Shown: positions 37,024 through 46,227, counted from the stretch's first letter. The stretch: DNA of 64,000 nucleotides from Halobacillus litoralis (GCF_004101865.1 NZ_CP026118.1:496001-560000); one strand, 5' to 3'. Notes: generated by a model not told the origin, from the letters alone. Program-made: numbers and translations.

Positions 37024-37791
37024 TCAAAAGGGAAACTGGTTCAACCACTGTCCGCCGTCCAGTGTCACCACTTCACCATTCATATAGGAAGCTTCATCGG
37101 ATAGAATGAACTTAGCAAGACCAGCAATTTCCTCAGGTGTGCCCAAGCGCCCTAGTGGAACGGAAGCCAGTGTACGCTTGGCGGCTTTCTCAGATTCGAA
37201 CAGTTTGTCTGCTCCTCCTGTCCGTTCAATCGGACCAGGTGCAATCGCATTGGCCCGAATACCATATTTAGCACCCCACTCCACTGCCAATGTCCGGGTC
37301 ATAGCCAGCACCCCTGCCTTCGCTGAAGCGGAATGAATGACTCCCGCTCCGGCATTCCAGGCATAAGTAGCTACCATATTCAAAATCGATCCTTTGATCT
37401 TGTTTTCAATCCAATAGTTTCCGACTGCCTGGCTGCAATAAAAGGTTCCGTTTAAAACAATATTGATGACAGAGTTCCAGCCATTCGTTGACAATTTTTC
37501 AGCTGGAGCTATGAAGTTTCCTGCTGCATTGTTCACTAAATGGTCGATGCGCCCGAATGCTTCCACTGTCTCTTTTACCATCCGCTCAGCATCTTCCACT
37601 TTGCGTACATCCATTTGAATAGGCAGTACAAAATCTTCTTTGCCGCCTGCAATCTGCTTTTTCGCCTCTTCTAACCGCTCAATATTCCTTCCAGTAATAG
37701 CCACTTTCGCCCCTTCTGCTACAAAGCGTTTGGCCATATAGAGTCCCATACCACTGGAACCACCTGTAACGATCACCACTTGATTCTCCAT
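37024..37791 (-). CDS. fadH: 2,4-dienoyl-CoA reductase-type short-chain dehydrogenase (FadH/YkuF)
   Basis: 255-residue SDR. Cofactor motif TGGSSGMG (residues 9-16), NNAAGNF, and a C-terminal VTLDGGQWL. In the active-site helix the usual Tyr of YxxxK is replaced, reading HSASAKAGVLAMTRTLA; the same SASAKAGV pattern is known from dienoyl-CoA reductases, so this supports the call. It takes part in oxidation of unsaturated fatty acids. Divergent from ykuE, as ykuE/ykuF are neighbours in B. subtilis. Confidence 0.88.
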   Translation of the reverse strand: MENQVVIVTGGSSGMGLYMAKRFVAEGAKVAITGRNIERLEEAKKQIAGGKEDFVLPIQMDVRKVEDAERMVKETVEAFGRIDHLVNNAAGNFIAPAEKLSTNGWNSVINIVLNGTFYCSQAVGNYWIENKIKGSILNMVATYAWNAGAGVIHSASAKAGVLAMTRTLAVEWGAKYGIRANAIAPGPIERTGGADKLFESEKAAKRTLASVPLGRLGTPEEIAGLAKFILSDEASYMNGEVVTLDGGQWLNQFPF

Positions 37792-37932
37792 ATGTAATTC
37801 CTCCTCTTCTCTTTGTTACATTCCACATCCACAAAATGAATTCCTGTTCATTTTTAAAAGTAGTGTTAAATTCCGACATTTTGCTTAAAAAATTCATGAT
37901 ATAATTACGTGAGAATTCGGAGGAGAGCTGTT

Positions 37933-38793
37933 ATGAAAATAACCCGTCGCAAATTCATCAAGCAAACATTGGCGAGTGTAGCTGGAATCCTCGGATTCAG
38001 CGCATTCGGGTACTCTTATGCGCGCTATTTCGAACCGCATATGCTCACAGTTCAAAACTATACGATCGAAAATGAAAAGATCTCCCAAAACTTTCATAAC
38101 CTCAAAATCCTACAATTTTCTGATACCCATATCGGGTTCCACTACAACCTTTCCCAACTCGAAGAACTTGTCGAGACCATCAATGAGCAAAAACCAGGTT
38201 TGATCCTTTTTACCGGGGACCTCGTTGATGAACCACATACGTATGATTTTCCTCCGCAGCTGCCGAAGATACTGCAGCGGCTGGACGCACCACTCGGAAA
38301 GTTTTGGATTTACGGAAACCACGACCATGGCGGCTATGGCACTGATAAAATTCGTGAAGTGATGGAACAGGCAGGATTTGAATTGTTACAAAATCAACAC
38401 ACAGTGATTCGAAATGGGACAGAATCTTTCACCTTAGTAGGCATCGATGATGTGATGCTTGGCAGACCTGACATTAAGAAAACGCTGAGTCGTGTCGGGG
38501 GGAATCCTTTTACAATCTTAATGGTTCATGAACCCGACGTCGCTTCAGAGTATCAGCACTACCCGATTGATGTGCAGCTATCCGGCCATAGCCATGGCGG
38601 ACAAATACAGCTCCCCTTTTTCGGTTATTTAGTCACCCCTCCATATGCTGAACGATTCGTCGAAGGCTATTATCACTTAAACCAGGGACTTCATCTCTAT
38701 GTGAGTCGTGGGATTGGAACCACACGTCTTCCCTATCGATTTTTATGTAAGCCGGAAATTTCAGTTTTTCAATTAAAAATGAAGGAATCCTGA
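37933..38793 (+). CDS. ykuE: YkuE-like metallophosphoesterase with Tat signal
   Basis: 286 residues. The N-terminus ITRRKFIKQTL followed by a hydrophobic stretch is a twin-arginine signal, so the enzyme is exported folded with its metals. Calcineurin-type motifs are complete: SDTHIG, TGDLVD, GNHDHGG, and GHSHGGQ. The B. subtilis homologue YkuE is a Tat-exported, cell-wall-bound phosphoesterase. Start at ATG 37933 after GGAGGAG; the longer in-frame version lacks a ribosome site. Confidence 0.92.
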   Translation: MKITRRKFIKQTLASVAGILGFSAFGYSYARYFEPHMLTVQNYTIENEKISQNFHNLKILQFSDTHIGFHYNLSQLEELVETINEQKPGLILFTGDLVDEPHTYDFPPQLPKILQRLDAPLGKFWIYGNHDHGGYGTDKIREVMEQAGFELLQNQHTVIRNGTESFTLVGIDDVMLGRPDIKKTLSRVGGNPFTILMVHEPDVASEYQHYPIDVQLSGHSHGGQIQLPFFGYLVTPPYAERFVEGYYHLNQGLHLYVSRGIGTTRLPYRFLCKPEISVFQLKMKES

Positions 38794-38891
38794 GAGAACG
38801 CCAACATTTTTGTGACAGAACCTCACGAACACTGGGATGAGTTTATTCAAAGTGATACACTAAAGAAAGTTCAAAAAAATGGAGGCAGAGC

Positions 38892-39467
38892 ATGAAGTTA
38901 AGAATTTGGTTCGGAATGGTTATACTGCTCCTGATCGTGAGCGCGTGCGGCTCACCGATTGAAGAGAATATGTCTAGAAATGTCGATCAAATGACAACGG
39001 TCAATCAACACGGAAATGAAGTGAAGCTGCCGGAGGATTTCAAAGGGGATTACTGGATAGCGGATTTCATTTTTACTAATTGTGATACGGTTTGCCCACC
39101 GATGACAGGTAATATGTCTCGCTTACAAAATCAATTGAAGGAAGAAAACCTCGAGGTCCCTCTCGTTTCGGTCAGTGTCGATCCAAAAAATGACACTCCA
39201 GAGGAACTGGTGGCATTTTCCAAAGACTATCAGCCGGATTATGAGCAGTGGGATTTCTTGACAGGGTACACGTTCCAAGAAGTGAAAGAATGGTCAATCA
39301 AATCCTTTCAATCTCCCCTGAAAAAATTACCTGATTCTAATCAAGTCGCCCATGGGACAAGCTTTTATCTGGTTACACCTGAAGGAGAAGTCATCAAAAG
39401 CTATAGCGGAACCGATGCTGACAGCGTGACTAAAATCGTCGAAGATTTGAAAACTCTAAAAAAATGA
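38892..39467 (+). CDS. SCO1/SenC-type copper lipoprotein
   Basis: Thioredoxin-fold protein that delivers copper to, or reduces, the CuA site of cytochrome c oxidase. 191 residues with signal peptide and lipobox VSAC (Cys at residue 19), the metal motif CDTVCPP (C-x3-C), and a distal His in VAHGTSFYL. A GGAGGC site precedes ATG 38892. Related to B. subtilis YpmQ/BsSco. Single gene between ykuE and ykyB. Confidence 0.9.
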   Translation: MKLRIWFGMVILLLIVSACGSPIEENMSRNVDQMTTVNQHGNEVKLPEDFKGDYWIADFIFTNCDTVCPPMTGNMSRLQNQLKEENLEVPLVSVSVDPKNDTPEELVAFSKDYQPDYEQWDFLTGYTFQEVKEWSIKSFQSPLKKLPDSNQVAHGTSFYLVTPEGEVIKSYSGTDADSVTKIVEDLKTLKK

Positions 39468-39535
39468 CAAAGCTTATGTAAAATATTGTAATCACACAAG
39501 TGTACCGCTATACTTGGATGGAAAGGAGATTTCAG

Positions 39536-40006
39536 ATGAAAGAGAACCAACTATCAAACCGCGAATTAGCCGAATCTTTATTCATCGTCAATCGCCACGC
39601 AAAAACGGCCCCTGAGCCTAAACACCTGTACGACATTAAAAAGCACACCATCGATAAGCTGCTAACCGAGAAGCGAGCAAAAAAAGTCGGACTTCATTTT
39701 TCTGACCACCCTAAATATAGTCAACAACACTCGACCCTCCTTATTGAAATTGGTGGCTATTATTTTCATATCCCTGCCGACAAACAGGACTTCCAGCAAT
39801 TGAAGCACTTAGGTAAGGTCGATCAGTCCTATCGTAACCCGAAACCTAAACTATCTTTGTCGAGAGCAAAGCGGACGCTATATCAATTTCTGAATTGGAA
39901 ACAGCCGAAAAAACCGGCACACACCCTACAAACCTCCGCGCAGTCGAGCCTACTTGGACAACCTACCGGAACACCGTGGAATCAACGGCCGAGAAGAAGA
40001 CCATAG
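39536..40006 (+). CDS. ykyB: YkyB family protein
   Basis: 156 residues. The region SLFIVNRHAKTAPEPKHLYDIKK, cited as NRHAKTAPEPKHLY, together with KKVGLHFSDHPKYSQQ and HLGKVDQSYRNPKPKLSL, is the YkyB signature. Function unknown, no membrane segment. The C-terminal 30 residues are basic and Pro/Arg-rich and go beyond the conserved part. ATG 39536 follows GGAG by 7 nt. Neighbour of cheV and patA in Bacillus as here. Confidence 0.85.
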   Translation: MKENQLSNRELAESLFIVNRHAKTAPEPKHLYDIKKHTIDKLLTEKRAKKVGLHFSDHPKYSQQHSTLLIEIGGYYFHIPADKQDFQQLKHLGKVDQSYRNPKPKLSLSRAKRTLYQFLNWKQPKKPAHTLQTSAQSSLLGQPTGTPWNQRPRRRP

Positions 40007-40076
40007 CCGAGCACCTATTCACAGGTTTCATTTCTAGCGAAAGAAGGAATGAGGCTTGTAGAGGAGGTTGATAGAG

Positions 40077-40292
40077 ATGCCACCAAATGAAATGGAAGAT
40101 TTCCTATATCATTTGAAGAAGTACATGGAATACACTACTGAAATGAGAGCGGCGTATGAACATCTCTCTGAACACGGTAAGAGTTTGGTCGTCGAAGCCT
40201 CTCCGACGAAACAGGGTCCCGAAACCCTATCTCAACAAGCTTATGCTTGGCACGATGAATTGTACAAGCGCACAAATATCAATGACGCATGA
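40077..40292 (+). CDS. Small acidic protein of unknown function
   Basis: 71 residues beginning MPPNEMEDFLYHLKKYMEY, mostly helical, no membrane segment or cysteines. ATG 40077 is 9 nt from GAGGAGG. 70 bp after ykyB, so possibly co-transcribed. No family recognised. Confidence 0.6.
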   Translation: MPPNEMEDFLYHLKKYMEYTTEMRAAYEHLSEHGKSLVVEASPTKQGPETLSQQAYAWHDELYKRTNINDA

Positions 40293-40314
40293 AAAGAGCC
40301 GCTGATTCACAGGT

Positions 40315-40667
40315 GGCCACTGAAGAACTGCAACTTATTGAGTTATGCATCAAATAAAGAAGCCGATTTGGACGATAAAATCGTCCAAATCGGCTTCTTT
40401 CAATGTACAAGGAAAAAGAGTGATTTTCTTTGTTTTTAAATCAAAGAAAATCACTCTTTTTAGGTAGGCCTCGTTGCTTCCACGATGAGCGTTCGGTGGT
40501 GACGCCTGCGGGAACAGCGCGAGCCGAAGATCCACTTGGTCAAGTGATCTTCTTGACCAAGTTAGCTGAGGCCGTGCCCGCGGCAAGCATCCACCGACAA
40601 GCGATTCGTGAGAAGCAACAACAAACGTTAACAGCTCCTCTAGATTGAGATGGGTTCTTCAGTGGCC
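40315..40667 (+). mobile_element. Family B MITE-like element, copy 4 (353 bp, intact ends)
   Basis: Left end GGCCACTGAAGAAC and right end GTTCTTCAGTGGCC are perfect 14-bp inverted repeats. Inside: an AAGAAGCCGATTTGGACGAT-type hairpin, a second hairpin from AAAGAGTGATTTTCTTTG, then the common GC-rich core. Flanked by CGCTG (40300-40304) and CAGCGTTTTTTT (40676-40687), short terminator arms. Confidence 0.85.
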
Positions 40668-40712
40668 TCGATCCACAGCGTTTTTTTCTGAGCAGGCTCT
40701 TTAAGTGTTCAA

Positions 40713-41618
40713 TTATAAAATATGGTGGTCGATGATTTTGACCAGTTCCACAATCTCCGGCTTGGAAACTTGAGCGTCAGCTCCGACTACCTCCCCTTTG
40801 TGTCTCAGATCGTCAGTAATTAAAGAGGAAAAAATAATGACTGGCAATGCGCTGAACTTAGGTTCTTCTTTAATCAGCCGGGTCAGATGGTGTCCATCCA
40901 TGCGTGGCATTTCAATGTCTGTGATCATCAATTGGTATTCCTCTTCCACAGACTTCCCTTCTTCTACTAAGCTCTCTAAGTGCTCATATGCTTCTTTTCC
41001 ATCTTCAAAGCTGATAGTATTTTCGTAGCCAGCTTCGCCTAATGTTTCTTGAAGCATCGCTCGAAGCATTCCTGAATCTTCAGCTATGAGGATCTTTTTC
41101 TGAGAACGTTCACGCTCTCCAAGCTCGCGAAGCTGTTCTGTATGAATGCTTGATTCCGGATTAATATCTGCAACCACTTTTTCGAAGTCGAGGAGCAACA
41201 GCATTTCTTCTCCCATTTTGATAACACCTGTAATTTGCGTTTCCAAACCCTGGTACATTTTGCTCGGCTTTTCAATCTGCTTCCAGGAAATACGGTGGAT
41301 TTGTGTAACCGTATGTACATGAAAAACAATTTTGGTTTTGTTGAATTCAGCCAAAATGAATTTGTCTTGTTTTGGATTTTCTGATGGAGAAAATCCGAGC
41401 GCGTGCGCGACATCTACGACTGGCACTACTTCGCCGCGAATCTCAATGATTCCCTCTACTGACGGATGGGAATGAGGGATCTTCGTTACTGCTTGCGGAT
41501 TCAAAATTTCTTTAACTTTTATGACATTAATGCCGAACCGATTGTTTCCGACACCGAATTCGACGATTTCCAGTTCGTTCGTCCCTGTTTCTAGTAAAAT
41601 CCCTTGATCTTTCTGCAT
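40713..41618 (-). CDS. cheV: Chemotaxis coupling protein CheV
   Basis: Couples chemoreceptors to the CheA kinase and aids adaptation. 301 residues: CheW-like domain (about 15-155, GNNRFGINVIKVKEIL) and a response-regulator receiver domain (about 175-300) with the phospho-acceptor Asp in MITDIEMPRMDG and the Lys in KPEIVELV. The ATG at 41618 gives good spacing to AGGAAGG; 41624 is an alternative. A sigma-D-like promoter lies upstream, as for B. subtilis cheV. Confidence 0.93.
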   Translation of the reverse strand: MQKDQGILLETGTNELEIVEFGVGNNRFGINVIKVKEILNPQAVTKIPHSHPSVEGIIEIRGEVVPVVDVAHALGFSPSENPKQDKFILAEFNKTKIVFHVHTVTQIHRISWKQIEKPSKMYQGLETQITGVIKMGEEMLLLLDFEKVVADINPESSIHTEQLRELGERERSQKKILIAEDSGMLRAMLQETLGEAGYENTISFEDGKEAYEHLESLVEEGKSVEEEYQLMITDIEMPRMDGHHLTRLIKEEPKFSALPVIIFSSLITDDLRHKGEVVGADAQVSKPEIVELVKIIDHHIL

Positions 41619-41653
41619 GGCCATCGCCCTTCCTGTTATATAATCCACTTTAT

Positions 41654-41680
41654 ATATCGTCATATAGAGGAGAAGGTTAA
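41654..41680 (-). promoter_or_regulatory. Candidate sigma-D (flagellar) promoter of cheV
   Basis: Minus strand TTAA (41680-41677), about 15 bp, GACGATAT (41661-41654) against TAAA / GCCGATAT. The -10 matches 7 of 8. Confidence 0.5.
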
Positions 41681-41932
41681 GCTATGACAAAAGATTCAGG
41701 TATATAGACTCATAATGTCTTGCTTATCCGGAGGCTTGATTTCGATATGTTTGGTGAGAGGAACGGAGCGGCGGGGAATGACTCGACGTCCCTTGCTATA
41801 AAATTTCCTCGAAAACATGAGATATAAGCCGCTATTCATTGTTGAGCATTTTTCCTTCCATGTCGTGTGTAGGGCATTTTCAGCAAAATGTTCCTGACCA
41901 TAAAGGGAGTTTCGAGCACGTCCCTAAGTATG

Positions 41933-42053
41933 GTGGATGGGAAAACGGTGAGACTCCTGTGGGAATGGATGGGCAGGCTAGACCCCACAGAGATTTAGCT
42001 CGAGGAGGCTGGCCGCCATCCCCGCGGAAAGCGATCCGTTTTCCCACCCACCA
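41933..42053. repeat. GC-rich palindrome of the kind found inside family D, solitary copy
   Basis: Left arm GGTGGATGGGAAAACGG and right arm CCGTTTTCCCACCCACC pair almost perfectly around a core with GAGACTCCTGTGGGA, GACCCCACAG and GAGGAGGCT. No family-D ends or direct repeats are seen. A decayed similar fragment lies at about 41765-41815. Confidence 0.8.
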
Positions 42054-42084
42054 TCGCTTCATGCAAAAGCATCGAAACTGAACT

Positions 42085-42115
42085 TTAAAAAAGAGCAGAG
42101 CTTTTTGCTCTACTC
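42085..42115 (-). terminator. Terminator of the PLDc_N-like gene
   Basis: Minus strand AGAGCA/TGCTCT stem followed by TTTTTT, touching the stop codon. Confidence 0.75.
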
Positions 42116-42315
42116 TAATCATTCCTTATGATTATATAAACGATCAGTCCGACGATAGGGAAAAAAAGCGTTCCGATTAAAACGACAAGGCTGTAAGTGC
42201 TGTTTTGGCCTTTTCGCAACGAATCCCGGTACGCCCAGACGCTCGTGACGATATTCAAGATAAGCAAACCCAACCCGAATAAGAAAAACATAAAAAACAT
42301 GATGCCGATTTCCAT
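42115..42315 (-). CDS. Small membrane protein with PLDc_N-like fold
   Basis: 66 residues with two membrane helices separated by a short basic loop (AYRDSLRKGQNSTYS) and ending IVYIIIRND, the pattern of phospholipase D N-terminal-like (PLDc_N/YxlE) anchor proteins without an enzyme domain. GAGGGGG ribosome site. Function unknown. Confidence 0.75.
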   Translation of the reverse strand: MEIGIMFFMFFLFGLGLLILNIVTSVWAYRDSLRKGQNSTYSLVVLIGTLFFPIVGLIVYIIIRND

Positions 42316-42380
42316 GATGAACCCCCTCAGTTTTCTTGTTTCACCTTATTATACGAGGAAGGGGGCTCTCAGTTTCATTC

Positions 42381-42788
42381 TCAAGCCACTTTTCTTTTGT
42401 TCCGTTTCGAAAATTTCATCCATGCTTTACGCGTCGCCTTTGCGCCTACATAGACAAGTCCATAACTGCTGATAGCGAGAAGGCAGATCGACCAGTAATA
42501 TCCAGGTAATGTAGATGTCGTATCACTCATAGCGTAACGATCGATGAGCTGCAGGAACACCAGAGCTAACAGTGCGCTTGCTACATAACTCGATAGTGAT
42601 TTCCAATGATTCAGTATCATCCACTCAATCACTGGCTTCACAACCCACATCAAGGCCATCATAAAAAGGAAAACGAGAGAAAATTGCACATGGACCGGTT
42701 CTAGTCCAAATACGTTTAATAGATCGTCGTCTAATAACCTTATTGTATCCTCAAGAAATGATAGGTCGACCCATTCACCCAAATTCAT
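42381..42788 (-). CDS. Small integral membrane protein, unknown
   Basis: 135 residues with three hydrophobic segments (about 37-57, 68-85, 100-118) and a basic C-terminus (KFSKRNKRKVA), which should face the cytoplasm. No family recognised. Same strand as neighbours with gaps of over 60 bp. Confidence 0.65.
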   Translation of the reverse strand: MNLGEWVDLSFLEDTIRLLDDDLLNVFGLEPVHVQFSLVFLFMMALMWVVKPVIEWMILNHWKSLSSYVASALLALVFLQLIDRYAMSDTTSTLPGYYWSICLLAISSYGLVYVGAKATRKAWMKFSKRNKRKVA

Positions 42789-42850
42789 TCCATCCTCAGC
42801 TCCTTGTTCAATCTATCACCATTATGAACAACAGAAGCTCAGGGTAAACG

Positions 42851-43555
42851 TCAGGACAGAATTCGTTCCGGGTGTTTATTCTTCAGCCATTTCAAACCTT
42901 CCCGCCGGCTTAATGGCCGACATTCTGTTTTCTCCAAGAAACATACTACGGCGTCTGGGTTCGTTTTGCTATATTCACGCAAGGCCCATCCGATAGCTTT
43001 TTCTATGAAAAACTCTTTCTCATGTTTCAGCGAATCGATCGTTTCGAACAACAGCACTTCATCTGTCTGCTCCTTGAACTTTAACTGGTGCAGGAGACTC
43101 GACCTCCTCACCCACATATGAGGAGATCGACTCCATTCTTTTGTAAGAGGGGGGAGCAGCTCAGGATATCGCCTGAAATAACCGCCGCATAAATGGGTTG
43201 CAATCATATCTACTGTATCCCACCAAGGCTTAGTCATGAGTAATTCTTTATAGACAGCAATAGCGGAAAGCGGTGCTTTTTTCACTCCTTTTTCCAAAAA
43301 GGCCAGTCCCGCATATTGGCATTCCCGTTCTGGTTTTTGAAACAGTTGCAAAGCCCCTTCCACCCGTTCTGTATCAGAGACATTCCTATACTCTTTTAAC
43401 ATCGGTTGGAGTATCTGTTTCCGCTCGGGCGACTTGATTCCAAAAAATGGAAAGTGGTGCTTCATATAAGCCTCCATCGGCCCTCTATTTTCGTCATTTC
43501 TATGTGCCCTTAACGCTTCATAAACTTCATTCGCAAAAGTGCTGTTCAGGTTCAT
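42851..43555 (-). CDS. DNA alkylation repair protein, AlkD/HEAT-like
   Basis: 234-residue helical-repeat protein of the AlkC/AlkD glycosylase family, which removes positively charged alkylated bases. Family features: FFGIKSPERKQILQ near the N-terminus, CQYAGLAFLEK, WWDTVDMIATHLCG, EKAIGWALREYSKT. The WVRR and WDTVD residues line the DNA site in AlkD. ATG 43555 is fixed by GGAGG 8 nt upstream. Confidence 0.85.
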   Translation of the reverse strand: MNLNSTFANEVYEALRAHRNDENRGPMEAYMKHHFPFFGIKSPERKQILQPMLKEYRNVSDTERVEGALQLFQKPERECQYAGLAFLEKGVKKAPLSAIAVYKELLMTKPWWDTVDMIATHLCGGYFRRYPELLPPLTKEWSRSPHMWVRRSSLLHQLKFKEQTDEVLLFETIDSLKHEKEFFIEKAIGWALREYSKTNPDAVVCFLEKTECRPLSRREGLKWLKNKHPERILS

Positions 43556-43695
43556 CCTACTGCCTCCTCCTATGTGAGCCTGGTTCAAAAACAATTTCCA
43601 CTCTATGCCATCATTCTGACTATCTTACTGATTGGAAGGAACCCGAGCAGTTTCATGGCTCAAATCCAACTTCCTCAACGCAAACACCATCCCCA

Positions 43696-44547
43696 TTAAC
43701 TTTGTAAAAATTTCTCCAGGCGCTCTCCCTGGTCTTGTGCTTCTTGATACCCTTGTATGTAAAGCTGGTGCAAACGATCCCTATTTCTCTCAATTCTGCT
43801 CACTCTCAGTGGTTGAATAGGTCGAATTACAAAGGCCGACCCATCTTTCTCAGCCTGTTTCACCTTCTCCAATTGCTTGTTATAGCGGAAATGACGATTA
43901 AGCATAGCTTTTGCAAATAAGGGGAATTGTTTGTATTTACGGTTGAAATACCAGCCTGCTTTCATCTTTCTTTTGATATAACCGTCATTCCGGGTCAAAA
44001 CAACGACGTGCTTATCGTTGCCATGATCAAGAGAGGGCTGAAGTGGAATTGGATCTGAAATTCCTCCGTCCATCAATTGTTTCCCCTCATACTGGATACT
44101 TGGTGCCACCATTGGCAGAGAACTGGAAGCACGGATGATTTTCAGCAGGCTGTCCCTGTCAGGAAAATGGTCATAAAAAACCGGATCACCTGTCTGCATA
44201 TCTGTGGTCCCGACGACGAATCTTGTAGTTTGCTGATGGAATGTCTCATAATCGAAGGGGACAAGCTGGTTCGGCAGTTTATCAAAAATAAAATCCATTC
44301 CGAACAGCTGTCGCTGGGTGAACATTCGTTTGTATGATATGTATTCTGGATGATTTCCATATTCGACAATGACTTCATAATTCCTCCCCCGCTGCCTGGC
44401 AACGTAAGAACTGCCATTACAAGCCCCAGCAGAAGCACCGACAACATAAGGGAGATGGATCCCTTCATCGAGGAAAAAGTCTAAAACACCTGCCGTATAT
44501 GCACCTCTCATCCCTCCGCCTTCGAGAACTAATCCGACATTATTCAT
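43696..44547 (-). CDS. Patatin-like phospholipase (RssA/YjjU-type)
   Basis: 283 residues. Oxyanion motif GGGMRGAY (residues 10-17), nucleophile motif GASAGA (Ser near 41), and catalytic Asp in DGGISDPIP; the Ser-Asp dyad is complete. Probably hydrolyses a lipid ester; substrate unknown. ATG 44547 follows AAGGTG by 6 nt. The C-terminal part is basic and helical. Confidence 0.87.
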   Translation of the reverse strand: MNNVGLVLEGGGMRGAYTAGVLDFFLDEGIHLPYVVGASAGACNGSSYVARQRGRNYEVIVEYGNHPEYISYKRMFTQRQLFGMDFIFDKLPNQLVPFDYETFHQQTTRFVVGTTDMQTGDPVFYDHFPDRDSLLKIIRASSSLPMVAPSIQYEGKQLMDGGISDPIPLQPSLDHGNDKHVVVLTRNDGYIKRKMKAGWYFNRKYKQFPLFAKAMLNRHFRYNKQLEKVKQAEKDGSAFVIRPIQPLRVSRIERNRDRLHQLYIQGYQEAQDQGERLEKFLQS

Positions 44548-44617
44548 TGCAAACACCTTCTATCATTCGATAATATGTTACCTATCTACATTTTGCCACT
44601 TCCTTTAACAAAAGTAA

Positions 44618-44648
44618 AAAAAGCAACCCCTGTACGGCGGTTGCTTTG
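44618..44648 (-). terminator. Terminator of the FbpB-like gene
   Basis: Minus strand GCAACC/GGTTGC stem with a 10-nt loop and TTTTTTT tail. Confidence 0.85.
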
Positions 44649-44661
44649 GTGTGTGGTATCA

Positions 44662-44808
44662 TCAGCTCACATATTCATCGGAGTCGATTCTTTTAGAATG
44701 TTTTTCATCTATATCCTGCTCAATTTTTTCGATAGCTTCTTGATCTTGCAAAAGTTGTTGTTTATTACGATCGACTAAGTCTTCAAACGAAATACGATTA
44801 GGTCTCAT
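44662..44808 (-). CDS. FbpB-like small basic-helix protein
   Basis: 48 residues beginning MRPNRISFEDLVDRNKQQLL, with the R-I-S-F-E-x-L-V-x-x-NK pattern and a following charged helix typical of the Fur-regulated basic protein B family, whose members help small RNA FsrA in iron-sparing. AAGGAGC lies 6 nt before ATG 44808 and a strong terminator follows. No clear Fur box was found upstream, so iron control is unproven. Divergent from patA. Confidence 0.7.
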   Translation of the reverse strand: MRPNRISFEDLVDRNKQQLLQDQEAIEKIEQDIDEKHSKRIDSDEYVS

Positions 44809-44916
44809 CATCAAGCTCCTTTCGTTGGCTTATTTTGAATTATAACAAAATTCTACATGTTTCACGATTGAATTGTTTGAACATTTTGTTAACTTTTTGT
44901 AAAGGGAGAGTATATT

Positions 44917-46071
44917 ATGGAGAATTTAATTAATTCCAAAGTAAAAGATATTGAAATTTCAGGGATCCGCCGCTTTTTCAACATGGTCAGCCATTATGAG
45001 GATGTCATTTCATTAACAATCGGCCAGCCGGATTTTCCTACACCGGACCACATCAAACAGGCTGGTATACAGGCCATTCAAGACAACCAGACAAGCTACA
45101 CTCACAATGCCGGGCTGTTATCACTACGAAAAGCGATTGAACACCATGTGTCCACGACCTATCAATTATCCTATCGCGCTGAAGAGGAAATTATCGTAAC
45201 GGTCGGGGCTTCCCAGGCGCTTGATATTACGCTGAGGACCATAATCCAGCCTGGGGATGAAGTATTACTGCCGGGCCCCGTCTACCCAGGGTATGAGCCT
45301 TTGATTCGATTAGCAGGTGCGACTCCTGTATTTGTTGATACAAGTGAAAATCAATTCAAACTGACAAGCGACTTGATTGAAGCCAACTTGACAAACAGAA
45401 CAAAAGCAATCATTTTACCATATCCCTCGAACCCTACCGGTGTAACCATGACAGAAGATGAATTAAAGGCCATCGCTGAAACTCTGAAAAAACATCAGCT
45501 TTTTCTCCTTGCCGATGAAATATACAGTGAACTCGTTTATGAACAAAAACATACATCCATCGCCACGTTTCAGGAAATCCACGACCAGGTAATCGTCATC
45601 AACGGGGTGTCGAAATCCCACAGCATGACAGGGTGGCGGATCGGCTATCTCCTTGCGCCTGCCTGGCTCAGTCGTCATATTCTGAAAGTCCATCAGTATA
45701 ATGTCTCATGTGCGACATCCATCAGCCAATATGCAGCTTTGGAAGCGCTGACCAGAGGATCTGAAGATAGTAAGAAAATGAGGGAAGCCTATAAACAACG
45801 CCGTTCTTATGTAACGAGACGCCTGCAAGAGATGGGGCTGGAGTTTGCCCAGCCTGATGGTGCCTTTTATATTTTCCTCCGCTTCCCCTTAAAAGGAAAA
45901 TCAACCATGGATCGAGCGATTCAACTCGTTGAAGAAGCGGGTATCGCACTCGTACCCGGAGATGCCTTTTCTGAGTACGGGAAAGGCTATATGAGACTAT
46001 CCTATGCCTATAGCATGAAGACCTTGGAAAAAGGCTTGGATCGGCTTGAAAAATTCCATCTGACCTCTTGA
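44917..46071 (+). CDS. patA: N-acetyl-LL-diaminopimelate aminotransferase PatA-type
   Basis: PLP-dependent class I aminotransferase, 384 residues. Substrate and cofactor motifs: GQPDFPTP, YPSNPTG, DEIYSELVY, and the Schiff-base Lys in VSKSHSMTGWRIGY. In B. subtilis PatA supplies the aminotransferase step between DapH and DapL of the acetyl lysine branch, and the gene is next to cheV, as nearly here. A broad aminotransferase role cannot be excluded. Confidence 0.9.
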   Translation: MENLINSKVKDIEISGIRRFFNMVSHYEDVISLTIGQPDFPTPDHIKQAGIQAIQDNQTSYTHNAGLLSLRKAIEHHVSTTYQLSYRAEEEIIVTVGASQALDITLRTIIQPGDEVLLPGPVYPGYEPLIRLAGATPVFVDTSENQFKLTSDLIEANLTNRTKAIILPYPSNPTGVTMTEDELKAIAETLKKHQLFLLADEIYSELVYEQKHTSIATFQEIHDQVIVINGVSKSHSMTGWRIGYLLAPAWLSRHILKVHQYNVSCATSISQYAALEALTRGSEDSKKMREAYKQRRSYVTRRLQEMGLEFAQPDGAFYIFLRFPLKGKSTMDRAIQLVEEAGIALVPGDAFSEYGKGYMRLSYAYSMKTLEKGLDRLEKFHLTS

Positions 46072-46163
46072 AAATGGCAGAGGAGGAATCCTGCTAAAGA
46101 AAAATGTTAATGAAAGAATCGCTTCCAAGGTATTGGAGGGCAAGAATGAGATGTAATAAGGAG

Positions 46164-46204
46164 ACGGCGATGTTTCAGCTTTTTTCCTGCTGAAACATCG
46201 CCGT
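46164..46204. repeat. Perfect 16-bp hairpin after patA
   Basis: ACGGCGATGTTTCAGC and its exact complement surround a 9-nt loop TTTTTTCCT. No T-run follows on either strand, so it is not a standard terminator. Confidence 0.7.
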
Positions 46205-46227
46205 TCCACCATTCGATGAGAATATCG

